From NCBI GenBank assembly GCA_002294405.1, contig DBFP01000053.1:1-10654 (forward strand): a stretch of DNA of 10,654 nt. The letters run 5' to 3'. This DNA is from Anaerolineales bacterium UBA877. Its GTDB lineage: Bacteria; Chloroflexota; Anaerolineae; Anaerolineales; Villigracilaceae. How positions within the stretch are numbered: the first letter of the stretch is position 1; the number at the start of each line of letters is the position of its first letter. The notes under the pieces are model-generated. The model ran no database searches, was not told the origin of the DNA, and worked only from the letters and a program-made list of their open reading frames with translations. The translations under genes were made by a program, and so were the position numbers. Positions 1 to 7,215 of the stretch are shown here, in pieces.

Positions 1-28
1 CCTTCCAGATATCCCGACCAGTCAAGGG

Positions 29-1486
29 TCAGGCATGGAGACGGGTCATCGAATCCAATAAATCTAACACCAATTCCTTCAAATCCCCTCGGTTGGGTAA
101 TGATCCAATCAGCCCATACATGGGAGCCATGCGGGACGGCAATCCGCCTCCGGAACCTCCCAATAATGAAGAAACTTTACTTAATAACCACGAAACCCAT
201 TTTTCGGGGAGGATCCAAGCGAGGAAATTAGCAATGACCTGCAGGATCTTATTGGAGGCTTTTCGAATGTCTGGCTTGTGTACGATTGCAGTGCATGCCG
301 CCAGGTCTGACAGGAATTGATCTGCGATTGAAATATGCATGTAATTGACCGTCATGTGCAGGCATTTCGGGAAATGCTGCCGGTCTAGATGCCAGCCACG
401 GAGATCGAGTTCATCAGCCACCTCGTAAACGTCCACTGAATTCGATCCGATCGCGAAGACGCTCATCTCCGGATCGGAGAGGACTTCCAGTCCGGGAATG
501 GCATTGACACCTTCCTGAATGTGTCGAGAAGCTTTCATGACCTCATCTGCGATGTGGAGATAACCTTCTTCACCCAGGAAGTTCATCAGTGCCCAGGCAG
601 CAGCCACCGGTCCCCCAGCCCGGGAACCGGTCATTGTGGGGGAGGGATAGATGCCACCAGGCCAGTCTATGGAGACAAACATTTGATGGCGGCGCAGTTC
701 CGGTGTTTTATAAAGGATCACCGAAGCTGGTTTGGCAGCGTATCCATATTTATGCAGATCAGCAGATATGGAGGTCACCCCGGGAACGTTGAAGTCAAAG
801 TCTGGAATGCGATACCCCAGCCTGCGAACGAAAGGCAGCATGAATCCGCCAACACAGGAATCTGTATGGAAAAGGAAACCATGTTCCAGTGCTAGTGCAG
901 CCAAATCCCGAATGGGGTCCACGACACCGTGTGGATAGGATGGGGCTGAGCCGACCATCAGGATGGTATCGGGAGTGATCGCCGACCTCATCGCTTTGAC
1001 ATCCGCCCGAAAATCCAGGCTGACCGGAACGTGGATGGCCTGGACATTAAAGTATTCCGCTGCCTTGTCGAGAGCCGGGTGCGCGGTTTTTGGCAGGATC
1101 ATTTGAGGGTTCCGGATCTCGGGGTGGTGGAGACGTGCCCAGTCGCGAGCGGTTTTCACCGCCATCAGCAGGGACTCGGTGCCGCCGGTAGTGATATTCC
1201 CGCACACCTTCTCATCACCGCCGAGCAGGGTTGCGGTCATGGCGACCACCTCGGTCTCGAATTTTCGCAGGCTGGGAAAGGCAGTCGGGTTAAGACCGTT
1301 TTCACTAAAAAACATGGTGAAGGCCTCTTTGAGCATGTCATCTATCTCAGCGTTGATGTGGTAGACAAGACCGAAGACGCGACCCTGTTCCCACTTGATA
1401 TCGTGGTCACGTACCGCGCGCATCTCGGATAGGATTTCCTGTTTGGAACGACCCTTTGGGGGAAAAGGTAAATTGGATGTGCTCAC
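29..1486 (-). CDS. Sphingosine-1-phosphate lyase-like PLP-dependent enzyme
   Basis: Group II PLP-dependent decarboxylase family, closest by eye to sphingosine-1-phosphate lyases, which cleave phosphorylated long-chain bases into a fatty aldehyde and phosphoethanolamine. With the GTG start at 1486 the protein has 485 residues. Visible signatures are HTDSCVGGF with D209 (PLP ring nitrogen), SADLHKYGYAAK with the Schiff-base lysine K246, then DWPGGIYPSPTMTGSR, matching the eukaryotic DWQGGIYASPTIAGSR stretch as I recall it. The C-terminal MYGLIGSLPNRGDLKELV resembles the tail of the animal enzyme. The N-terminal membrane anchor of animal enzymes is missing. Instead, about 45 residues (406-450) rich in Leu, Ile and Trp and ending in a Gly-Ser stretch sit before the tail. 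The GTG start is preferred over the ATG at 1504 because only the GTG has a Shine-Dalgarno site. The gene is transcribed alone. The family is secure; the substrate (S1P, another phospho-base or an amino acid) is inference. Confidence 0.88.
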   Translation of the reverse strand: MSTSNLPFPPKGRSKQEILSEMRAVRDHDIKWEQGRVFGLVYHINAEIDDMLKEAFTMFFSENGLNPTAFPSLRKFETEVVAMTATLLGGDEKVCGNITTGGTESLLMAVKTARDWARLHHPEIRNPQMILPKTAHPALDKAAEYFNVQAIHVPVSLDFRADVKAMRSAITPDTILMVGSAPSYPHGVVDPIRDLAALALEHGFLFHTDSCVGGFMLPFVRRLGYRIPDFDFNVPGVTSISADLHKYGYAAKPASVILYKTPELRRHQMFVSIDWPGGIYPSPTMTGSRAGGPVAAAWALMNFLGEEGYLHIADEVMKASRHIQEGVNAIPGLEVLSDPEMSVFAIGSNSVDVYEVADELDLRGWHLDRQHFPKCLHMTVNYMHISIADQFLSDLAACTAIVHKPDIRKASNKILQVIANFLAWILPEKWVSWLLSKVSSLLGGSGGGLPSRMAPMYGLIGSLPNRGDLKELVLDLLDSMTRLHA

Positions 1487-1492
1487 GGGTAT

Positions 1493-1499
1493 CTCCTTT
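1493..1499 (-). promoter_or_regulatory. Ribosome binding site deciding the lyase start
   Basis: On the minus strand this reads AAAGGAG, followed by a 6-nt spacer and the GTG at 1486. The upstream ATG at 1504 has no purine-rich site before it and would place this motif inside the coding region. The site therefore favours GTG 1486 as the start. Confidence 0.6.
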
Positions 1500-1570
1500 G
1501 GCATGAATTCGAATTACCGCGCCTGGCACAAAAAAACTCAACAGCAATATTGGAAAATAAAACTTTATCT

Positions 1571-1588
1571 GATAACCATAATAACCAT
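1571..1588. repeat. Short tandem repeat in divergent spacer
   Basis: Two adjacent 9-mers, GATAACCAT and AATAACCAT, lie in the 235-bp spacer between the divergent lyase and nuclease genes. Such a tandem half-site could be an operator, but the region is AT-rich and chance is a real alternative. I could not place a convincing -35/-10 pair for either gene in this spacer. Confidence 0.3.
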
Positions 1589-1721
1589 TAGTGTAGCATG
1601 GAAAATTAAGATTGCAGTTATAAATCACCTGAAGAAATTATTGGGATTGCTCCTTGTGATTCTTTTCCGGAAACCCTGCGCGCAACCGCCAATCAAGCCA
1701 TGATGGGATAAAATACCATGC

Positions 1722-2951
1722 ATGCCTTCGATTTCAGACAAACTTAAATCCATGGGCGTCAAGGTAGGAGCAACAAACCTGCCATCTGCCGTGGAAAAAT
1801 TGAAAACGAACAACCCCATTCAATCCGTGGTGGAGGGGCGTTTCGTTTCCACCCGGCAAGGGGAGACATTCATCTCTGAACAAACATTCCCCTCTAGTTA
1901 TCGTCACGGCTTGACCCCCCTGCGCACCTCGGTGCCGCTGATGACCATTGGACAATGGGCGCGGGATGCGCACCTTGCCGATCTACCGCTGGAATCATTT
2001 GCCTTCCTGGATACAGAAACCTCCGGCCTGGCAGGTGGAACTGGCACCTATGCTTTCCTCGTAGGGGTCGGGCGTTTTGAGGGCGAGAATTTCCACCTGA
2101 CGCAATTTTTCATGCGAGACCCGACCGAAGAAGCTGCAATGCTGGAAGGGTTGATGGATTTCCTGGCTCCTTGCAGTGCCCTGGTCACATTCAATGGAAA
2201 AGCGTTCGATGCACCTTTGCTGATCACGCGCTACTCCCTGCACAGTCTGCCGGTGCCTTTCAAGGAGTATAGCCATCTTGACCTGCTACCCCTTGCCAGG
2301 CGTTTGTGGCGCGACCGCCTGCCCAGCCGCGCCTTGAAATACCTGGAAGAAAATGTCCTGGCAGCACCCCGCAGCATTGATGAAGTTCCCGGTTATGAAA
2401 TACCTTACATCTACTTTGATTACTTGCGCACGGGGGATGCTTTACCTTTAAAAGGTGTGTTTTATCACAATTCGATGGATATCGTCGCGCTGGCAGCGTT
2501 GATGAACCATATGGCAACCGTCCTTCACTCACCCTTTGATGGACAGGTTCAGCATGGGCAGGATTTCATTGCCCTGGCGAAATTGTTCGAAGATCTGGGT
2601 CGAAGTGAAGAAGCAACCCGCCTTTATGAACGGGGCTTGCAGGCAGGCGACAACGAAACCGATTTTGGTGCAGCAGTGCAAAGATTATCCGCCTTGCAGC
2701 GACGACGGGGGGACTTGGAATCTGCCAAAGGGTTGTGGAAAAAGGCTGCTGCGGGGGGGCATATTTATGCCCATATCGAGCTGGCAAAATATTACGAGCA
2801 CCGCCGCCGGGATTATGCCAAGGCGTTGAAATGGACTCAAAAGGCAGAGGAGCTGATCAGTTCCCTTGACATCCCGCGCTATGAATACAGACATTGGATG
2901 GATGAACTTGAACACCGGAAAAAAAGAATACAGGAAAAATTACGGAAGTAA
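1722..2951 (+). CDS. YprB-like RNase H-fold exonuclease with TPR tail
   Basis: Predicted DnaQ-like/RNase H-fold 3'-5' exonuclease of the YprB family, 409 residues, probably cytoplasmic. The N-terminal ~90 residues are a variable lead-in. The nuclease domain covers about 92-265: motif I FLDTETSG with D97 and E99, motif II TFNGKAFDAPLL with D163, motif III YHNSMDIVALAAL with H249 and D253, a full DEDD-type acidic set. From about 280 to 385 there are helical repeats of TPR type (LAKLFEDLGRSEEATRLYERG, then AKGLWKKAAAGG and AHIELAKYYEH). The start is the first possible one, because an in-frame stop lies at 1701-1703; the ribosome binding site is weak (GGGA, long spacer). It ends 19 nt before the metal-binding lipoprotein gene and probably heads that operon. 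The true substrate is not known for the family; YprB proteins are often annotated only as ribonuclease H-like. Confidence 0.85.
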   Translation: MPSISDKLKSMGVKVGATNLPSAVEKLKTNNPIQSVVEGRFVSTRQGETFISEQTFPSSYRHGLTPLRTSVPLMTIGQWARDAHLADLPLESFAFLDTETSGLAGGTGTYAFLVGVGRFEGENFHLTQFFMRDPTEEAAMLEGLMDFLAPCSALVTFNGKAFDAPLLITRYSLHSLPVPFKEYSHLDLLPLARRLWRDRLPSRALKYLEENVLAAPRSIDEVPGYEIPYIYFDYLRTGDALPLKGVFYHNSMDIVALAALMNHMATVLHSPFDGQVQHGQDFIALAKLFEDLGRSEEATRLYERGLQAGDNETDFGAAVQRLSALQRRRGDLESAKGLWKKAAAGGHIYAHIELAKYYEHRRRDYAKALKWTQKAEELISSLDIPRYEYRHWMDELEHRKKRIQEKLRK

Positions 2952-2970
2952 TTTTACGAGGGAATAAGGA

Positions 2971-3897
2971 ATGACTCGAAGATATTCATTTTTCTCCGCG
3001 TTTATTCATCGCACCTGGTTGGCTGCTCTTATAATAATTATATCCGCATGTAATATCGGAACTCAGGTAGTGACTGCTGGGGGGCTTAAAGTCCTGGCAA
3101 CGACAAGCATTGTCGGTGATGTTGTCAGCCAAGTCGGAGGGGATGCCATCGCCCTGTCCATCCTGATGCCGGTCGGCACCGACCCACATGATTTCCAGCC
3201 ACGACCGAAGGATGTAACCGCCCTCCTGGATGCGAAAATCATATTTTCAAACGGGGCGGGGCTGGAGGCATTCCTCCAACCGATGCTTGAAAGTGCAGGT
3301 GTTGCAGGAACCGTCATTGAAGTTTCGAAAGGAAACAGCCTCCTGCATATATCTGTCGGCAACCAGGATTCGGTGGACCCGCATACCTGGATGGATCCCA
3401 ACAACGTCATCACCTGGACTCAAAATATCGCTGAGTCCCTATCTTCTGCCGACCCGGCACATGCCGCATATTATCAAGCCAATGCAAAAGCCTATATAAC
3501 CTCGCTGCAAGGATTGGACAACTGGATCCGTGCTGAAGTGGAAAGCATCCCGCCTCAAAACCGTCTGCTGGTCGTGGATCATGCCGTTCTAAGCTATTTT
3601 GCGAGGCAATATGGTTTCGTCCAGGAAGGCACGATCACGGGATCGTTCAGCTCCGAAGCCGCACCATCCGCACGGGAGCTTGCTTCGCTGGAGGATAAAA
3701 TTCGCCAGACGGGAGTCAAGGCGATATTCGTCAGCGAAGCGGTCAACCAGAACCTGGCAAACCAGGTTGCTGCGGACACAGGGATTAAAGCGGTCCGGAT
3801 CTATCATGCGTCACTCACGGCAAGGGGAGGCCCGGCTGCGAGTTACCTTGATTTCATGCGATATAATGTCAACGCCATCGTGGGAGCTTTAAAATAA
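2971..3897 (+). CDS. Zinc/manganese ABC transporter substrate-binding lipoprotein
   Basis: Cluster 9 (TroA/PsaA/ZnuA) metal-binding protein, 308 residues, which captures Zn2+ or Mn2+ outside the membrane for the adjacent ABC importer. A basic N-terminus (MTRRYSFF), a hydrophobic stretch and the lipobox ISAC with C27 indicate a lipoprotein. Ligand motifs are GTDPHDFQPRPKD (H73), DPHTWMDP (H138) and VVDHAVLSYF (H204). A His at the third site is the zinc-type choice, where manganese binders usually carry Glu. The usual fourth-ligand Asp (as in FTDS) appears replaced: the sequence reads YHASL, with H279 next to A280. The His-rich loop of many ZnuA proteins is absent. A GAGGGA-like ribosome binding site precedes the ATG. 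The stop codon overlaps the ATPase start (TAATG). Zn versus Mn cannot be settled from sequence. Confidence 0.9.
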   Translation: MTRRYSFFSAFIHRTWLAALIIIISACNIGTQVVTAGGLKVLATTSIVGDVVSQVGGDAIALSILMPVGTDPHDFQPRPKDVTALLDAKIIFSNGAGLEAFLQPMLESAGVAGTVIEVSKGNSLLHISVGNQDSVDPHTWMDPNNVITWTQNIAESLSSADPAHAAYYQANAKAYITSLQGLDNWIRAEVESIPPQNRLLVVDHAVLSYFARQYGFVQEGTITGSFSSEAAPSARELASLEDKIRQTGVKAIFVSEAVNQNLANQVAADTGIKAVRIYHASLTARGGPAASYLDFMRYNVNAIVGALK

Positions 3898-4706
3898 TGT
3901 ATCCCCACATTCATCACCAACCTGACCAACCCATCCTTGACATACGGCATCTTTCCGCTGGGTATGCAGGGCACATTGCCCTTGAAAATATCACTTTTCA
4001 CCTTCACGTGGGGGAACGAGTGGCAGTGGTTGGACCAAACGGTGCTGGAAAAAGCACGCTGTTCAAGGTTGTTGCAGGGGTGATGCCGCCCACCACGGGG
4101 GAAGTGAATATTTCAGGGTACAGCCCGCGCGGCCACATTTGCATCGCTTATGTTCCCCAGCGAAGCCAGGTCGACTGGCGTTTCCCGGCAAGCGTGGCGG
4201 ATGTTGTCATGATGGGCCGGATCGGACAGGTTGGTTTTTTTCGCTGGCCACGGCGCAATGATTGGGATACTGTCCATGATGCTCTCAGGGAAGTGGACAT
4301 GGAATCCATGGCGAACCGCCAGATAGGAGAATTATCCGGGGGTCAGCAACAGCGAACTTTCCTGGCACGGGCACTGGCGCAGGAAGCGGAATTGGTCCTG
4401 ATGGATGAACCGCTAAACGGCCTGGATACACCCTCGCAAGAAGCGATATTGGTCTTGCTGGATAAACTGCGCCAGCAGAAAATCACGGTCATGGTAGCCA
4501 CCCATGATCTTGGTCAGGCAGCCAGCCACTTTGACCGCGTCATGCTGCTAAACCACCAAATTATCCGCTTTGGATCAGCGCTGGAAGTTTTGACGAGTGA
4601 GAATTTACTGCGGGCATATGGTGGCCACGCCCAGTTGATCCATGCGGAGGATGGAACCTCCACAGTGACCGATTCATGTTGCGATGGGGAAGAGGGGTAT
4701 GAGTAA
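3897..4706 (+). CDS. Metal ABC transporter ATP-binding protein
   Basis: Cytoplasmic ATPase of the Zn/Mn importer (ZnuC/TroB/MntB-type ABC), 269 residues, powering uptake through the next gene's permease. Motifs in order: Walker A GPNGAGKST (46-54), Q-loop Q88 in YVPQRSQVDWRFP, signature LSGGQ (146-150), Walker B LVLMDEP with D170 and E171, D-loop GLD, and switch histidine H203 in ATHD. The VPQ-x3-VDWxFP stretch is typical of this subfamily. It starts at the last base of the upstream stop (TAATG) and ends 8 nt inside the permease gene, so the three subunits look translationally coupled. The 35 or so C-terminal residues after the ABC fold are poorly conserved and include a DSCCDGEE acidic/cysteine stretch of unknown role. 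Confidence 0.93.
   Translation: MYPHIHHQPDQPILDIRHLSAGYAGHIALENITFHLHVGERVAVVGPNGAGKSTLFKVVAGVMPPTTGEVNISGYSPRGHICIAYVPQRSQVDWRFPASVADVVMMGRIGQVGFFRWPRRNDWDTVHDALREVDMESMANRQIGELSGGQQQRTFLARALAQEAELVLMDEPLNGLDTPSQEAILVLLDKLRQQKITVMVATHDLGQAASHFDRVMLLNHQIIRFGSALEVLTSENLLRAYGGHAQLIHAEDGTSTVTDSCCDGEEGYE
4686..4690 (+). promoter_or_regulatory. Ribosome binding site deciding the permease start
   Basis: GGGGA lies 8 nt before the ATG at 4699, in a purine-rich run. The alternative in-frame ATG at 4684 overlaps this site and has none of its own. This supports ATG 4699 as the permease start. Confidence 0.5.
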
Positions 4707-5553
4707 TTTCATCAATATCTTCCTCCAGCCGTTTTCTTATGATTTCATGCTCCGCGGGTTGGCGGCGTCAGTCATAGTAGGCGTGGTTTGTGCGGTGGTG
4801 GGCGTGTATGTTGTCTTGCGCGGCATGGCATTTTTTGGGGACGCCCTGGCGCATGCCGTCCTTCCGGGGGTGGCTTTGGGATACCTGCTCAGCGGGGGGA
4901 GCAGGATCACCCTTTTCTGGTGGGCACTTGGCGCGGCTGTGCTGGTGGCCCTTGCCGTAGGACGCATCTCCAAGAATGCCGAGATCCGTGAAGATACCGC
5001 AATAGGGATATTATTTGCCAGCATGTTTGCTCTAGGCATCGCATTGATTTCGAGTGTGCGCAGTTACAGCGTGGACCTGAGCCATTTTCTATTTGGAAAT
5101 GTGCTCGGCGTTTCGATGCGCGATCTGGTCTTAACCTCGGTTTTTGGGGGAGTGGTGCTGCTGGTTATCTTCCTCTTCTACAAGGAATTTCTGGTGCTCT
5201 CCTTCGATCCGGTCCTGGCAGCAACCTTGCGTCTCCCGTCTGGACTGCTGAACAATCTCCTGCTTATCCTTATGGCTTTGACCGTTTCAGTCGCGATGCA
5301 AACGGTTGGTGTGGCCTTGATGGTGGCGATGTTGGTGACACCTGCAGCCACAGCGTCATTGCTCACTCACCGCCTTTGGCAGGGAATGGTGGTTTCAGCG
5401 ATAATTGGTGCTCTTTCTGCAGTGACAGGTCTGTATCTGAGTTATTATTTCAATATAGTTTCCGGATCGGCGATCGTGCTTGCTGCCACATGCATTTTTC
5501 TCATGGTTTTTCTTTTCCAACCAAACCGGGGGTTGTTATGGAAGAAAAGATGA
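4699..5553 (+). CDS. Metal ABC transporter permease (ABC-3 family)
   Basis: Inner-membrane permease of the Zn/Mn importer (ZnuB/TroC/MntC type), 284 residues with about eight or nine hydrophobic helices. Family landmarks are VVLRGMAFFGDALAHAVLPG near residues 35-55, REDTAIGILFASMFALG after the third helix, SVDLSHFLFGNVLGVS in the middle, and QTVGVALMVAMLVTPAATA towards the end. The DLSHFLFGNVL motif is common to both manganese/iron and zinc permeases, so it does not settle the metal. The ATG at 4699 is chosen for its ribosome binding site; the gene overlaps the ATPase gene by 8 nt (ATGAGTAA). Its 3' end contains the start of the Nudix gene. The C-terminus ends in basic residues (LLWKKR), as expected for a cytoplasmic tail. 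Confidence 0.92.
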   Translation: MSNFINIFLQPFSYDFMLRGLAASVIVGVVCAVVGVYVVLRGMAFFGDALAHAVLPGVALGYLLSGGSRITLFWWALGAAVLVALAVGRISKNAEIREDTAIGILFASMFALGIALISSVRSYSVDLSHFLFGNVLGVSMRDLVLTSVFGGVVLLVIFLFYKEFLVLSFDPVLAATLRLPSGLLNNLLLILMALTVSVAMQTVGVALMVAMLVTPAATASLLTHRLWQGMVVSAIIGALSAVTGLYLSYYFNIVSGSAIVLAATCIFLMVFLFQPNRGLLWKKR

Positions 5554-5966
5554 GTGAACAGGCTTACCCTGAGCCGACTGTCGGGATATTTATTTTCAAC
5601 CGGCAGGGTGAACTCCTGTTGGTAAAGTCCCATAAATGGCCGGGTTTGTACGTTGTCCCGGGTGGTCATATTGAGCTGGGCGAGCGAATTGAACAGGCAG
5701 TAGTGCGGGAGGCAAGGGAGGAAACCGGCCTGGATGTTGGGAACCTGCAATTCCTTTGCTGGCAGGAGTACGTCCATGAACCTACATTTTGGAAGCGGAG
5801 GCATTTTATTTTTTTTGACTACGCCTGTGTGGCAAATTCCACCATGGTGACCTTGAATGATGAAGCGGAAAGCCATATATGGATCAAACCTGAAAAAGCG
5901 CTTGAGCTGAATATCGACTCTTTTACCCGAATCTCAATTATGGAATATTTAAAAAGGCACACCTGA
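5538..5966 (+). CDS. Nudix hydrolase
   Basis: Nudix-family pyrophosphohydrolase, 142 residues, cytoplasmic, acting on a nucleoside-diphosphate-linked substrate that cannot be named from sequence. A complete Nudix box runs from G43 to L65: G43, E49, R57-E58-A59, E61-E62 and G64-L65 fit the Gx5Ex7REUxEExGU pattern. The fold starts with TVGIFIFNRQGELLLVKS and WPGLYVVPGGHIELG, as in MutT/ADP-ribose-like members. Two starts are possible. ATG 5538 follows GGGGG at 5528-5532 and overlaps the permease by 16 nt; ATG 5550 makes an ATGA overlap with its stop and would give 138 residues. In either case translation is likely coupled to the metal permease. A longer in-frame opening back to 5376 lies inside the permease gene and is not used here. 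Confidence 0.9.
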   Translation: MEEKMSEQAYPEPTVGIFIFNRQGELLLVKSHKWPGLYVVPGGHIELGERIEQAVVREAREETGLDVGNLQFLCWQEYVHEPTFWKRRHFIFFDYACVANSTMVTLNDEAESHIWIKPEKALELNIDSFTRISIMEYLKRHT

Positions 5967-5975
5967 GGCTCATCA

Positions 5976-5981
5976 GGGAGG
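5976..5981 (+). promoter_or_regulatory. Ribosome binding site for a small TTG-started ORF
   Basis: GGGAGG sits 7 nt before a TTG at 5989, just after the Nudix stop codon. It is a good Shine-Dalgarno match at ideal spacing and is the main reason to believe that the following short ORF is, or was, translated. Confidence 0.45.
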
Positions 5982-5988
5982 ATAAAAT

Positions 5989-6235
5989 TTGAGCCTGGCG
6001 TTCCATATCGTTCAGGGAAAACATTACCCTGCCTGTATCCTTCACCCCGTCCACGGTAAAAACATCCTAATGATTTACATGGATGGAGTTGATCGACCTC
6101 GATTCAGTTGATCAGGATGGGACGATATCATCAAGTTGGCAAGAGCATCTTATCACTGGCAACACCACGGGCTGGCATATTAACAGGGTGAAAATCATCC
6201 CTGAAAATCTGCTCCTCTCAATCGGATTTAACTGA
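5989..6235 (+). pseudogene. Small frameshifted or two-part ORF before the exporter
   Basis: No family recognised. A 40-codon ORF begins at TTG 5989 behind GGGAGG and stops with TGA at 6109-6111. Its product starts MSLAFHIVQGKHYPACILHP and ends MDGVDRPRFS. In the +1 frame a second ORF is open from 6074; from ATG 6083 it encodes 50 residues, including SSSWQEHLITGNTTGWHINR and ending LLLSIGFN, and its TGA (6233-6235) overlaps the ATG of the exporter ATPase. ATG 6083 has no visible ribosome binding site. Joining the two frames would give about 75-81 residues. The 8-mer AGTTGATC occurs at 6087-6094 and 6106-6113, 19 nt apart; losing one period would restore a single frame. The stretch could be a decayed gene, a sequencing indel, programmed +1 frameshifting, or two tiny genes. 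Confidence 0.4.
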
Positions 6236-7215
6236 TGACCGAACCTGCAATCCATCTTAAAGAACTCTGTAAGACATTCCGGGTCCCGGAACGCGAATCG
6301 GGGTTGAGCGCAGCCATAAAGTCGGTATTTCACCGCAAGATGCAGGAGGTCAAAGCGGTGGATGGCGTGACGTTTGATGTTTCCCCGGGTGAGATTGTTG
6401 GCTTCCTGGGTCCCAACGGTGCAGGCAAGACCACTACCCTAAAAATGCTATCCGGTCTTCTGCACCCCAGTGGAGGCGAAGGACGTGTGCTCGGGTTTGT
6501 CCCCTGGAAGCGGGAGCATGCCTTTCTACGCCAGATCACGCTGGTAATGGGACAGCGCAATCAGTTGGCTTGGGACATTCCAGCAGCGGATTCGTATGAA
6601 TTAAACCGGGTCATCTATCGCCTCCCCCCTGAGGGTTTTCGCCGCTCGCTGAAGGAATTAACCGAGCTGCTTGAGTTGGGACCATTGCTCAAGAAACCGG
6701 TCCGCAACTTATCACTGGGGGAACGTATGAAATGCGAGATCGCTGGAGCCCTGCTTCACAGTCCACAGGTGGTATTCCTGGATGAACCCACCATCGGATT
6801 GGATGTGACCATGCAGCGCCGGATCCGGTCATTCATCACTGCGTACAATCAACGCTCCGGGGCGACAGTCCTGCTAACCAGCCATTACATGTCAGATGTG
6901 GCAGCCCTCTGCAAGCGCGTCATTGTCATTCACCACGGCAGGCTGCTTTTTGATGGCGACCTGGCGTCCCTGATCCAGGAGTTCACCGCGCATAAGACCA
7001 TTGTTGTCCAGTTGGAAGATTGCCAGGCCGATCTGCGTGCCTACGGGGAAGTGATCAATTGCGAAGATGGGCGCTTTACCATACGGGTTCCGAAAGAAAC
7101 GACCGCGCGGGTGACTGAAAAACTGCTGGCAAACCTGCCGGTAATAGACTTGCTGGTTGAAGATCCACCCATCGAAGAAGTCATCGATCAGGTTTTTACC
7201 CAGGAAACATCATGA
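6235..7215 (+). CDS. ABC-2 type exporter ATP-binding protein (COG4586-like)
   Basis: ATPase of an ABC-2 type exporter, 326 residues. Walker A GPNGAGKTT (59-67), Q-loop region MGQRNQLAWDIP, signature LSLGE (159-163) in place of LSGGQ, Walker B VVFLDEP with D183 and E184, GLD D-loop, and H217 in TSHYMSD. The LSLGER signature and the NQLAWDIP stretch are typical of the COG4586 group, which pairs with two DUF990-type permeases as it does here. About 90 residues after the ABC core form a C-terminal regulatory-type extension. Related systems have been linked to export of drugs or toxic compounds in other bacteria; the cargo here is unknown. The start has no clear ribosome binding site, and its ATG overlaps the TGA of the small upstream ORF (TGATG), suggesting coupling. 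It overlaps the next gene by 4 nt. Confidence 0.9.
   Translation: MTEPAIHLKELCKTFRVPERESGLSAAIKSVFHRKMQEVKAVDGVTFDVSPGEIVGFLGPNGAGKTTTLKMLSGLLHPSGGEGRVLGFVPWKREHAFLRQITLVMGQRNQLAWDIPAADSYELNRVIYRLPPEGFRRSLKELTELLELGPLLKKPVRNLSLGERMKCEIAGALLHSPQVVFLDEPTIGLDVTMQRRIRSFITAYNQRSGATVLLTSHYMSDVAALCKRVIVIHHGRLLFDGDLASLIQEFTAHKTIVVQLEDCQADLRAYGEVINCEDGRFTIRVPKETTARVTEKLLANLPVIDLLVEDPPIEEVIDQVFTQETS

Noticed and set aside
1709..1714. TAAAAT as a -10 box for the nuclease gene
   Set aside because: No -35 at a sensible distance (GC-rich sequence there), and it is only 8 nt from the start codon.
5376..5537. N-terminal extension of the Nudix protein
   Set aside because: It overlaps the last helices of the permease in another frame and does not resemble any Nudix lead sequence.
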